Shown: positions 23,101 to 32,374 of the stretch, one piece after another
Layout: every line of letters starts with the position of its first letter
How positions within the stretch are numbered: the stretch's first letter is position 1
Origin: Bin34 sp963422415
Lineage (GTDB): Bacteria; Chloroflexota; Anaerolineae; Caldilineales; Caldilineaceae
Direction of reading: 5' to 3'
Length of the DNA stretch: 64,000 bases
NCBI GenBank assembly: GCA_963422415.1
Contig: OY729430.1
Span: forward strand, 248,001-312,000
Notes under the pieces: model-generated
What the model saw: only the letters and a program-made list of their open reading frames with translations
Told to the model about the DNA's origin: nothing
Databases searched by the model: none
Position numbers and translations under genes: made by a program

Positions 23101-26100
23101 CGAGCTGGATACGGGAGTGCGTGCATGGGGTCTATCCCCGCGTGTACGGGGAAACCGGGTTGCGTTGCCTGGGTCAGCTTCTTGGCATAGGTCTATCCCC
23201 GCGTGTACGGGGAAACCCCCCTGGACGATCTCCTTGAGCGACAGGGAGAAGGTCTATCCCCGCGTGTACGGGGAAACCACAGAGAGATATAAGACCTGCC
23301 ATGTCAGATGGGGTCTATCCCCGCGTGTACGGGGAAACCGTTTCCCGGCGCATAGCGAATCGGGCGCTCATGGGTCTATCCCCGCGTGTACGGGGAAACC
23401 ATGCGGCCGTCAACGACGCGTTGGATCACCTAGGGTCTATCCCCGCGTGTACGGGGAAACCCCCAACGGAACCTCACCGCCGCACGAAGGGCAGGGTCTA
23501 TCCCCGCGTGTACGGGGAAACCTTGACGATCGTCAATCAAGGCGTACCAAGGTAGGGTCTATCCCCGCGTGTACGGGGAAACCAGTTCCGCGTGTTGCCC
23601 AATGGGCGATGGAATAGGTCTATCCCCGCGTGTACGGGGAAACCCAAGTCTCCGCCGGCGTAGGGGCGTGGCAGTCCGGTCTATCCCCGCGTGTACGGGG
23701 AAACCCCATCGCTGCCCATACGCACGGTGCATGCGTCTGGTCTATCCCCGCGTGTACGGGGAAACCGGCGGCACTGGAGTTATCCGAATGGGCGACAGCG
23801 GTCTATCCCCGCGTGTACGGGGAAACCTAGAGCGTGCAGTAGCCGTGCGGATACTGTTCGGGTCTATCCCCGCGTGTACGGGGAAACCCGCAACAGGGAC
23901 GTCACCATGTCGCCGCCGAAGGGTCTATCCCCGCGTGTACGGGGAAACCGTGGGATTGCCCATGCTGTTGGACTCCGGCGGCGGTCTATCCCCGCGTGTA
24001 CGGGGAAACCCTTCTTCTGTAACGGAATCACCCTTTGGCCAAAGGTCTATCCCCGCGTGTACGGGGAAACCGGCAATACATATCGATGACTCTTCATTGC
24101 GTGTGGTCTATCCCCGCGTGTACGGGGAAACCGGGCCTTGGCTTGATCTGCGGAACATAGCAACGGGTCTATCCCCGCGTGTACGGGGAAACCACGCCGG
24201 ACCTTGACATGCTCTTCGACGCCAGCGGTCTATCCCCGCGTGTACGGGGAAACCCCCGAACGTGAACTCACGGTCAAGGTCGAAATGGGTCTATCCCCGC
24301 GTGTACGGGGAAACCTCGGCGTGTCTGGTCGATACCGATCGGTATCAAGGTCTATCCCCGCGTGTACGGGGAAACCTCAAGGTGGAGCACGAACCCAACG
24401 AACAGTATCCGCACGGCTGGTCTATCCCCGCGTGTACGGGGAAACCCTGCCGGCCTTGAAGCGCACCATGCTGGGCCAGGGTCTATCCCCGCGTGTACGG
24501 GGAAACCAAGGCGTGGGGTCACGACACGCTGTTGGGGTCGGGTCTATCCCCGCGTGTACGGGGAAACCAGGTTGACCCTGACAAATGGCGTCGCCGGTCG
24601 CGGTCTATCCCCGCGTGTACGGGGAAACCTAATCCTCATTGCGCCCCACATAGCTCGCCAGCGGTCTATCCCCGCGTGTACGGGGAAACCATCCGAACAC
24701 CGGGAAGATGCGGCTGGCCTTCCGGTCTATCCCCGCGTGTACGGGGAAACCAGTAGGAGAGTGGAATGGCGTATAGCCACGGACGGTCTATCCCCGCGTG
24801 TACGGGGAAACCGAATGCATGGACCTTGCGACCGTCTGAGATTGCGGTCTATCCCCGCGTGTACGGGGAAACCAGCTGCGGGACGCCAATATGCGGGCGA
24901 TGGGCAGGTCTATCCCCGCGTGTACGGGGAAACCTCCCATTGCCGGGAGACCAAGACCGCATCGGAAGGTCTATCCCCGCGTGTACGGGGAAACCTCCCT
25001 GACTTCGAGCCCAATGTGGACGACTGGAGGTCTATCCCCGCGTGTACGGGGAAACCCGCAACCGGCCTTGTCTGTGATGACGCAACCGAGGTCTATCCCC
25101 GCGTGTACGGGGAAACCCCCCATTTCCCCCGTCGGCAGTACCGGGGTCAGGGTCTATCCCCGCGTGTACGGGGAAACCCCTCCCGCATGAACTTGTTGGC
25201 AATCTTTTGGGGGTCTATCCCCGCGTGTACGGGGAAACCGGTTTGTCGCCCCTGTGCGCCGTTCCCAGAGAAGGTCTATCCCCGCGTGTACGGGGAAACC
25301 GAACGTGGACGCCGCCACGAAATCCCCGACGGGGGTCTATCCCCGCGTGTACGGGGAAACCTCGTACCCGGGCGTGCGGCACAGACAGTTCCTCGGTCTA
25401 TCCCCGCGTGTACGGGGAAACCCATGGACAGGATACCGAACAACGTTCTGTGCCGGGTCTATCCCCGCGTGTACGGGGAAACCAGCGTAGTCACCGATCG
25501 TGGCGTATATGCCGGCGGTCTATCCCCGCGTGTACGGGGAAACCCCGCGTTTCCATCCATCCGTAAGGCAAGCGATCGGTCTATCCCCGCGTGTACGGGG
25601 AAACCAGAGCCACTACGCCCAGTTGCAGCGGGGCGAACGGTCTATCCCCGCGTGTACGGGGAAACCGCGTCCGTGACCATGGCCTGCGTGGAATGGATGG
25701 GTCTATCCCCGCGTGTACGGGGAAACCCTAGGCGCAACTGACAAACAGATTGAGATCTTGGGTCTATCCCCGCGTGTACGGGGAAACCGTGGTAGTCGGA
25801 CCAAGCCAAAATTTTGTCGGGGGTCTATCCCCGCGTGTACGGGGAAACCTCTCGCCACACCACAATGGGGTGTGGCGTCAGGGGTCTATCCCCGCGTGTA
25901 CGGGGAAACCCGCAACTGGTATCTGGGATGGACACTGGAATACGGTCTATCCCCGCGTGTACGGGGAAACCGCAGTCTTGGGATTCTTTGGCAGGGTCTT
26001 GGTCGGTCTATCCCCGCGTGTACGGGGAAACCGATCGTCAAATCAAGCCAAGGCCCATATGGGCCGGTCTATCCCCGCGTGTACGGGGAAACCGCCGCCG

Positions 26101-27557
26101 GTGGTCGATATGCGGCGGGGTATCGGGGTCTATCCCCGCGTGTACGGGGAAACCGCGCCTGCCATTTCGACGCCCAGTCGCGCAAGAGGTCTATCCCCGC
26201 GTGTACGGGGAAACCCAGCACCCATGTCCTTTGCCATGGCCTTAAGACGGTCTATCCCCGCGTGTACGGGGAAACCGTAGAAATGCCTTTCAGAACCGCT
26301 ACCGTTTATGGTCTATCCCCGCGTGTACGGGGAAACCCATGAGCGTCAATCCCTTCTCGGATACGACGGAGGTCTATCCCCGCGTGTACGGGGAAACCAG
26401 GTTGTGGTACCGCCATCTCTTGTAGTGGATGGGTCTATCCCCGCGTGTACGGGGAAACCGATGGACGACACTGAAAGGGACTGCGTACAGGTGGTCTATC
26501 CCCGCGTGTACGGGGAAACCCGGCACCGTCATCATCCCAGACGAAGAACTCAAGGTCTATCCCCGCGTGTACGGGGAAACCTTGCAGCCTAGGTTCCAAT
26601 GACAACAGAAATTCGGTCTATCCCCGCGTGTACGGGGAAACCCGCCGGCTGGTGGGTGGTGCCGTTAGTAGGTCAGGTCTATCCCCGCGTGTACGGGGAA
26701 ACCCGGTCGTATCGTCTTCTCTTACTTCAAGCACCTGGTCTATCCCCGCGTGTACGGGGAAACCCTGCCCAAGCGGCCGCAGGTAATCAGCGTTGAGGGT
26801 CTATCCCCGCGTGTACGGGGAAACCTTCTCGGCATCGGCGGCCTTGTCCTTCTTTCGCGGTCTATCCCCGCGTGTACGGGGAAACCGACCGCTGGCCGTC
26901 TTCCATGTGCTCCTTTATGGGTCTATCCCCGCGTGTACGGGGAAACCAGTGTGCGCGATATCATCAACGCCGGGATCGAAGGTCTATCCCCGCGTGTACG
27001 GGGAAACCTAGGTGGCCCTGCGGTGGGGTTTGCGGTCTTGAGGTCTATCCCCGCGTGTACGGGGAAACCTGACGATGGGTGCCCATAGTCAGGGTGGGAT
27101 GTGGTCTATCCCCGCGTGTACGGGGAAACCCCAAAAAGCGGTATGGTTGAGAGTTTGCATCGTGGTCTATCCCCGCGTGTACGGGGAAACCGGCAATGCT
27201 GCCGGCGAGTCCCATAATCTGTGCGGTCTATCCCCGCGTGTACGGGGAAACCATGGAACCTAGAGGTAGGGATAGCAGGGCTATAGGTCTATCCCCGCGT
27301 GTACGGGGAAACCCAGAGATATACCCGCCGTGCGTCCTACACCCACGGTCTATCCCCGCGTGTACGGGGAAACCATGATGAAGCAGGAGACATGGTGGAA
27401 TGCAGATGGTCTATCCCCGCGTGTACGGGGAAACCATGAGCGTGTATGGCGATCTCGGAGATACCATGGGTCTATCCCCGCGTGTACGGGGAAACCAAGC
27501 GCGGCGTCTAGCGTCCATCCATCCCGCGCGGTCTATCCCCGCGTGTACGGGGAAACC

Positions 27558-27642
27558 CCTCATTGAACTACAAAAGTATACATTGCAAGGAAACTCCGGC
27601 AATGTCAACAATTGTCTTAACTGTTAGGATTGTAATCTCCAA
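27558..27642 (-). promoter_or_regulatory. CRISPR leader with array promoter
   Basis: 85 bp of AT-richer DNA between the cas2 stop and the first repeat. Read on the minus strand, a -35 box TTGCCG (27597-27602) and a -10 box TATACT (27575-27580) are 16 bp apart, which would start the pre-crRNA about 10 nt before the first repeat. A perfect TTGACA (27603-27608) also exists but lies 22 bp from the -10 box. The leader may extend into the 3' end of cas2. Confidence 0.65.
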
Positions 27643-27933
27643 CTATCGGTACTTTACCAAGTACACGCCATCTGCATTGATGATCTCCTTGGGGGCATCC
27701 CCCAGTGTACGTATCTGTTGTTGTCCTTCTACTTGGGGATCCCTCCATGTCATGACAATTGTGCAAGGATCCAAATATTCGTGAAACCATCCGGATAGTA
27801 CATCCCAAATCCTGTCCCTTATTCCGCTGGTCATTGTGGGAGAGGTGTAGACTCCTGGTGCTATCTCTAGCATCACAGACGAGAGAAAACCGCGAAATCG
27901 TGGTGCTACGTTAACAGTAACTACCACTGTCAT
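27643..27933 (-). CDS. cas2: CRISPR-associated Cas2, type I-E
   Basis: 96 residues, Cas2e group: starts TVVVTVNVAPRFRGFLSSVM, has GVYTSPTMTSGIRDRIWDVL and ends DGVYLVKYR. In type I-E it forms the Cas1-Cas2 integrase core and its nuclease activity is not needed. Its ATG overlaps the cas1 stop by four bases (ATGA), so the two are translationally coupled. It is the last cas gene before the leader. Confidence 0.95.
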   Translation of the reverse strand: MTVVVTVNVAPRFRGFLSSVMLEIAPGVYTSPTMTSGIRDRIWDVLSGWFHEYLDPCTIVMTWRDPQVEGQQQIRTLGDAPKEIINADGVYLVKYR

Positions 27934-28862
27934 GGACCTGCTACTCCATTCAAGCCAAATTCTACCGTCTGGATGGAATCAACCAAGGAAGCATCCTCAA
28001 ATAAAAACTTTATGCTATCGATCATCTTGGGAATCACTTTCTGGGTATGAAGCAATTTCCCTGTATTTCGTCTCGTAAGTCTTTCCACATCATAGGTCCT
28101 TCCTTCCTCGATCATCTTGGCTGACTTGAAGGCGGCTGGAAGTAACACCGTACCTCGAAAAAGGTCCGCGATATCAAGAGCAAATGCGTCACCGCTATGC
28201 TCATGAATGAAACCAAGTTGAGGAATTGTCCCAGTTGCCGCAACAGCAATGACTGCCGCTGCATTTACAGCCACTGAAGCATGGTTGATGGCTTGATTTG
28301 GAATATCGGCATTCAGGGGATTCCCCCGGTCATAACGCCGCCCACTCCAAGAAATTTTATACCTAGACGCTAGGATTTGGTAGGTCCTTTTCATTCTGGC
28401 CCCTTCCATTCCTCGTAGGACATCGAGATTTTGATGGGGAAACACCTCTCCTAAGCGCAGAGCATACATTTTTCTGGCTATGTCAATGCGACCTTCAGGT
28501 CTTGACCAAGCCTGCATCTGTCTGCGTGCGAGTTCTGATGTATCGGAATGTAAAGGAGGAGCGGTATAGCACCGTACCCCGTCTTCCCCCACTGCGATCA
28601 AACCAGTTCCATGGCGAGCCATCAAGCGAAGGGCATCATGACTGACCATTGAGCCAGGTCCCAGAAGAATCATGGACAGGGATTGAAAAGGAATTCCGTA
28701 TTCCCCTTCATCCAGATTGGATTCCGAATCCCGAGTGCTACGCCGTTCAAACCGCAACGAACCGTCGCGAACTGTAAGGGCTCCACGGGATAGCCACAGA
28801 AGCCCATGACGGTCCGCATGGGGAATCCTTGCAGTTTCAAGACCAAGTCTTCCTTTAAGCAT
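27930..28862 (-). CDS. cas1: CRISPR-associated integrase Cas1, type I-E
   Basis: 310 residues. N-terminal beta domain, then the helical domain with the metal ligands expected for Cas1: Glu in DVLRGMEGARMKRTY, His in GFIHEHSGDAFALDIADLFR, and the Asp residues of the same motif. It inserts new spacers next to the leader together with Cas2. ATG 28862 follows AGGGG. A 133-bp gap separates it from cas6e, holding a small hairpin (TGTGGA/TCCACA at about 28889-28907), so cas1-cas2 may have their own weak promoter. Confidence 0.96.
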   Translation of the reverse strand: MLKGRLGLETARIPHADRHGLLWLSRGALTVRDGSLRFERRSTRDSESNLDEGEYGIPFQSLSMILLGPGSMVSHDALRLMARHGTGLIAVGEDGVRCYTAPPLHSDTSELARRQMQAWSRPEGRIDIARKMYALRLGEVFPHQNLDVLRGMEGARMKRTYQILASRYKISWSGRRYDRGNPLNADIPNQAINHASVAVNAAAVIAVAATGTIPQLGFIHEHSGDAFALDIADLFRGTVLLPAAFKSAKMIEEGRTYDVERLTRRNTGKLLHTQKVIPKMIDSIKFLFEDASLVDSIQTVEFGLNGVAGP

Positions 28863-28995
28863 TACATTCCCCTAGTTTGACTCTATGTGGATTTCGTCTC
28901 CACATCCCCACAACTGCTTGTGCCTTCAGCTCGCCGTTGGTCGTTATTCAATTGTTAATCTGCACCCAATTGTAAATAATGAATTGGAACTGGGA

Positions 28996-29787
28996 TTATT
29001 TGAGATTTTGAGCCGGTCGCAGAAGCAGCATTCCATAGCCATAGGCACGATGCCGCCCAATGCCTTGGGTCAAAAGGCAGATGAAATCGGCAGAATCGGC
29101 AATAGTTAAAGTTCCCTGCATTACTGCATCAGGACCTTCAACTGCACTAGTGTGCAATCCTCGTATTGAGCGAACTCTTTGGAAGGATCTCAGCCTTACT
29201 TTTTCAAGCTGTGCCCCCCTGCGACGCTGAAACTGTTGCGAGAGCCATTCGTGGTACACCTCTTCACGGCTGCTTTTCATGGCCTGTGCTGACTGCTGGC
29301 TTGCCTTGACTTGGAAGACGTCTCTTTCTTTGTCTGCATAATTGCTTCGTCTGGCGTGACGCACAACGGGACGCACCAACACCTCAAATCCCAGTCTCAT
29401 TCCAGTTGTCCATACCGATGGCATTGGCTTGGTGGCTATTGTGGATATCTGCAAAATTTGAATTTGCAATGGATCCGCAAAGATCTCTGCCGCTGCCTGT
29501 AATTCTTGGGCAAGGCTATGACCATATCCGTAAAGAGTGGCGCGCAGTCCCCCTGCACCCTTGGAAGTAACCAGGCGGAAAGGCTTCGGTGCAAGGTGCC
29601 CGAAACTCTCCGTTAGTAGACAGTGCATGACAAAACCCTCGTCAAAAGTGCCAAGGCGGACCAGTTGTCGGCTGACAGCCCAAATATGCAGGGCTTTCAT
29701 GTTCACTTCTGCTCTCATCATTTGTAGAGTTTGCGGAGAGGATGGCATGTTTCCTTCAGGTCCCCTTTCAGATGGCGTTGGTGCCAT
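28996..29787 (-). CDS. cas6e: crRNA endonuclease Cas6e (CasE/Cse3)
   Basis: 263 residues from ATG 29787, chosen because GAGGGGAG lies just upstream. A TTG at 29811 overlapping the cas5 stop would add eight residues. Family features: a candidate catalytic His in GFVMHCLLTESFG (equivalent to His26 of the Thermus enzyme), RPVVRHARRSN and the glycine-rich C-terminal GIGRHRAYGYGMLLLRP that binds the repeat RNA. Homology to the family begins only near MKALHIWAV, so about 30 N-terminal residues are extra, or the true start is internal. It cleaves pre-crRNA at the repeat hairpin to leave the 8-nt handle and stays in Cascade. Confidence 0.93.
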   Translation of the reverse strand: MAPTPSERGPEGNMPSSPQTLQMMRAEVNMKALHIWAVSRQLVRLGTFDEGFVMHCLLTESFGHLAPKPFRLVTSKGAGGLRATLYGYGHSLAQELQAAAEIFADPLQIQILQISTIATKPMPSVWTTGMRLGFEVLVRPVVRHARRSNYADKERDVFQVKASQQSAQAMKSSREEVYHEWLSQQFQRRRGAQLEKVRLRSFQRVRSIRGLHTSAVEGPDAVMQGTLTIADSADFICLLTQGIGRHRAYGYGMLLLRPAQNLK

Positions 29788-29807
29788 GTCAAACTCCCCT
29801 CTTGGAT

Positions 29808-30557
29808 TCAAGTCGCGACTTCATATTTTGGAAATTCATCTCTACGACAGCTTCCTTCACAGACTATACGCGCCCCGCCATGCAGTCCTGAGATCCAGTT
29901 TCTCTGATCTGTCATTCTGTATTCCCTGTCTGACCTACATTCCACTACACCCTCACCCTGCGGCCAGAGTAGCGAAATCATTTCATTCGTATTTTCGCTC
30001 CAATCAATTGGAGTGTTCAGCAATGCAGCCAAACATGTTTCACCTTCCTCGTAGCCTGCGAAGAGCAACGCGGTAGGAAGGCAAGGCTGGCGGCCAATGA
30101 AAAGGGGACGAGCTGGCTGGATCAATGCATGACCAACTTCTGTTAGATCGGGCCTTTTTGAATTCGATCCAAGGCGCATTGCAATCGTGACACACATGTC
30201 TGCCCAATAATCCCTGTACCTTAGATGAGGCGAATCGAAGGTCTTGGCACCTCCCGCTCGACCCTCAGGCTGCCCGGTGGTTGTCCATCCTTTTTCATTG
30301 CCCATAAGTTGAGCAGTTTGAAAGTCTCGAAGTGGTGTTGTGCTCGATGGTTCACGATCTATGCGCGCTGCAAATATGAGCCGGTCCTGTAATTGCTGGT
30401 GCAACTCTTTCTCAATTCGACACCAACCCAGAGCATTGGCCAAGAGACCTGTAATCATTGATGCAGACGGAAAACGACGGATGAATCCATAATTGTCAAC
30501 TGTTTCACCGCCAAATGACATCAAGGGCGCTTCAACATGCAGTATTAGATGCTTCAT
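29808..30557 (-). CDS. cas5: Cascade subunit Cas5 (CasD)
   Basis: 249 residues from ATG 30557, where the family sequence begins (MKHLILHVEAPLMSFGG). The RAMP fold start and DNYGFIRRFPSASMITGLLANALGW are typical of type I-E Cas5. It grips the 5' handle of the crRNA in Cascade. It starts five bases after the cas7 stop and its end meets the cas6e reading frame. Confidence 0.95.
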   Translation of the reverse strand: MKHLILHVEAPLMSFGGETVDNYGFIRRFPSASMITGLLANALGWCRIEKELHQQLQDRLIFAARIDREPSSTTPLRDFQTAQLMGNEKGWTTTGQPEGRAGGAKTFDSPHLRYRDYWADMCVTIAMRLGSNSKRPDLTEVGHALIQPARPLFIGRQPCLPTALLFAGYEEGETCLAALLNTPIDWSENTNEMISLLWPQGEGVVECRSDREYRMTDQRNWISGLHGGARIVCEGSCRRDEFPKYEVAT

Positions 30558-30562
30558 TGGGG

Positions 30563-31729
30563 TTAAGCCACTTTGGCATCGACAACTGCGGCCGCGGCCC
30601 AAGAAGCCAACTGATCAAGCCCGCACATATCCAAATCAGAAAGTTGATGTTTTCCGACCCACATGGCTCGGCGTATCTCTCTTCTGCCATATACACTGTC
30701 CAGCTTTGCGAGATGGCATTCCAGAGCCTTCACAGCGTCTTCTGTCTGAGCTTTGACCAAGGGACGGAAGGCCCCAGCGAGACTTCGGGGTTGACGAGAA
30801 CCGGCTTCCAGCAGCAAGAAATCGGCAAAGGCATATGGTGCAGTTGAACCCAACTTGGCTCCGGGTGTCACCGTAGCGATCAGATGGAGCAGATGCTGAA
30901 CTACTTTACCTGTCAATTCTCTATCGTTATCCTGCCATTTATCAGCCCGACACCCTTCAATATTGGAAACGAGCCCAGGAATGTCAACAACGACATATCC
31001 ATAGAATATGCCGGAAGTCAATTCCATGTCGCCTATATGGGCAGCTCCCGCGTCTTCTTTTTCTTCCTGCAAGTCATCCACCACCGAAAAATAGTCACTT
31101 TCACTTTCTTCCGGATGAATGGTAAAGGCATGGGCAACATGAATGGCGGCATCTATGTTGGCTGCTGGATCAGACGTCACCATTCGCCCAAACAGCGCAC
31201 CTACCAAACCACCTGGCAATCGCGCCTTTTCTCTGAATCTGTTGAAATTGCCGCGCTGGTCCTTGAAAAGCGCCTTGGCAGCTTTCCGCGCTGCACTGGC
31301 ATCGCCATCATGCTCCCTGCAAATTACAGCAGCTTGTGCATACAGAAATTCCACTTCAGGCAATCCCAACAGAAGTGGCTGACGACCACTTTCCTTAGAT
31401 CCTTTGTCTCCATACACTCCTTTCTGAAATTCCTCTTCAACTGCAGAAAGCACTTCATCATCGCTTGCGCCTTCCGCCCGAATGCGGGCTATCACGCGTC
31501 GACAAACAATGTTTCGAGATCTGATTGCTTGTTCAAATCCCGGAATGTTTTCAAGAGCAAACTCGTCTTGAGCCATGCGCCAGTTGCGCTTGAGGCATTG
31601 TGATGAAATCCGAGTTCGCATATATCCTCCATAGGCCATTCTTTTGGCCAGCCCACTATCGTCCCTGTTCAACAGGGCAGCGGGATAGGAGTGCAGGGAA
31701 TGGATCTGCAGAAAACGGGGGATGGTCAT
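30563..31729 (-). CDS. cas7: Cascade backbone subunit Cas7 (Cse4/CasC)
   Basis: 388 residues. Opens with RFLQIHSLHSYPAALLNRDD, then AKRMAYGGYMRTRISSQCLKR, the hallmark of type I-E Cas7. Six copies form the crRNA-binding filament of Cascade. ATG 31729 follows AGGAG; the gene lies 30 bp after cse2. Confidence 0.97.
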   Translation of the reverse strand: MTIPRFLQIHSLHSYPAALLNRDDSGLAKRMAYGGYMRTRISSQCLKRNWRMAQDEFALENIPGFEQAIRSRNIVCRRVIARIRAEGASDDEVLSAVEEEFQKGVYGDKGSKESGRQPLLLGLPEVEFLYAQAAVICREHDGDASAARKAAKALFKDQRGNFNRFREKARLPGGLVGALFGRMVTSDPAANIDAAIHVAHAFTIHPEESESDYFSVVDDLQEEKEDAGAAHIGDMELTSGIFYGYVVVDIPGLVSNIEGCRADKWQDNDRELTGKVVQHLLHLIATVTPGAKLGSTAPYAFADFLLLEAGSRQPRSLAGAFRPLVKAQTEDAVKALECHLAKLDSVYGRREIRRAMWVGKHQLSDLDMCGLDQLASWAAAAVVDAKVA

Positions 31730-31759
31730 TGTGGTATCTCCTAAAATTCAATTCTTGTT

Positions 31760-32374
31760 CTAGTCTTGTGTTTGCCGTTTCTTGCTTGCGGCGTTTTCCT
31801 CCCAGAAGTAATTCCTGGCAATCCTACGGCGCATTTTCTCTGAAGCGACGGGGTCGTATTCTTCACTCAGAATCCAGCGCGCCATCTCCCTCCAATCAAA
31901 AGATTGGCCTGTGTTGCCCATCATGCGGAACACTCTTGCCATGAGAGTTCGCAATATCGGCCCTCGGGCGGATAGAAGGCAATTGAAACGCCTTTCCCCA
32001 TAGAAGGGCATTGTTCTGGACAGGTCACCTCCATAGAACAAAGCCTTGCCCACAGACATTTTGGGGTTGTGGGCAGTACGACTTGCAGCGTCTGCTCCTC
32101 CTGTCTGGGTCATGAGCGCGATTCCATGCGCTACCAGTCCCCATTTTGATTCCGCCTTTGGCACCAAGTGGGGGTTCGTCTGAGCCAATAGACGCCAGAC
32201 AACTGCATTGTCCAAGACATCCGGGTCCATGCGGCGCAGAGTTGCCAAATCTCCTCGATTTAGAATGGAGATTTCGTAAGCCAATTCCGCTGCAACCTTG
32301 CCCCAAGAAGATGGCTTTACATGCTGGGTCGGCAATTCATTTTCAGTGTCGTGTTGATCATTCGCCTTGTTCAT
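31760..32374 (-). CDS. cse2: Cascade small subunit Cse2 (CasB/Cas11)
   Basis: 204 residues, mainly helical and basic, with the family pattern RGDLATLRRMDPD and a later GGDLSRTMPFYGERRFNCLLSARG. Two copies line the inner side of Cascade and stabilise the R-loop. Its ATG overlaps the cas8e stop (TAATG), implying coupled translation. Confidence 0.93.
   Translation of the reverse strand: MNKANDQHDTENELPTQHVKPSSWGKVAAELAYEISILNRGDLATLRRMDPDVLDNAVVWRLLAQTNPHLVPKAESKWGLVAHGIALMTQTGGADAASRTAHNPKMSVGKALFYGGDLSRTMPFYGERRFNCLLSARGPILRTLMARVFRMMGNTGQSFDWREMARWILSEEYDPVASEKMRRRIARNYFWEENAASKKRQTQD

Larger units (their letters stand above)
8667..27557 (-). CRISPR. Type I-E CRISPR array, 310 repeats and 309 spacers
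   Basis: Repeats are 28 bp, spacers 33 bp, period 61. On the minus strand the repeat starts GGTTTCCCCGTACACG and ends CGGGGATAGACC, with the CCCCG/CGGGG hairpin and the ATAGACC handle of type I-E repeats. The first full repeat starts at 8730 and the last at 27530. Stepping by 61 accounts for every repeat except three longer intervals: spacers of 34 nt (11198-11231), 35 nt (20349-20383) and 42 nt (24377-24418). That gives 309 full repeats plus one degenerate terminal repeat. Repeat orientation, the cas2-side leader and the degenerate repeat at the low-coordinate end all agree that it is read leftwards, so the newest spacers are near 27.5 kb. Open frames on both strands across it are repeat artefacts. 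Confidence 0.99.

Noticed and set aside
8765..27378. Many long open frames with repeated YPRVYGET, SIPACTGKP and GLSPRVRGN peptides
   Set aside because: They are the three readings of the CRISPR repeat with spacers in between (the 61-bp period shifts the frame each time). No ribosome sites; not genes.
8667..27557. Array transcribed on the plus strand
   Set aside because: The handle sequence ATAGACC, the leader next to cas2 and the degenerate repeat at the far end all require minus-strand transcription.
27603..27608. TTGACA as the -35 box of the leader promoter
   Set aside because: It lies 22 bp from the -10 box TATACT, too far; TTGCCG at 16 bp fits better.
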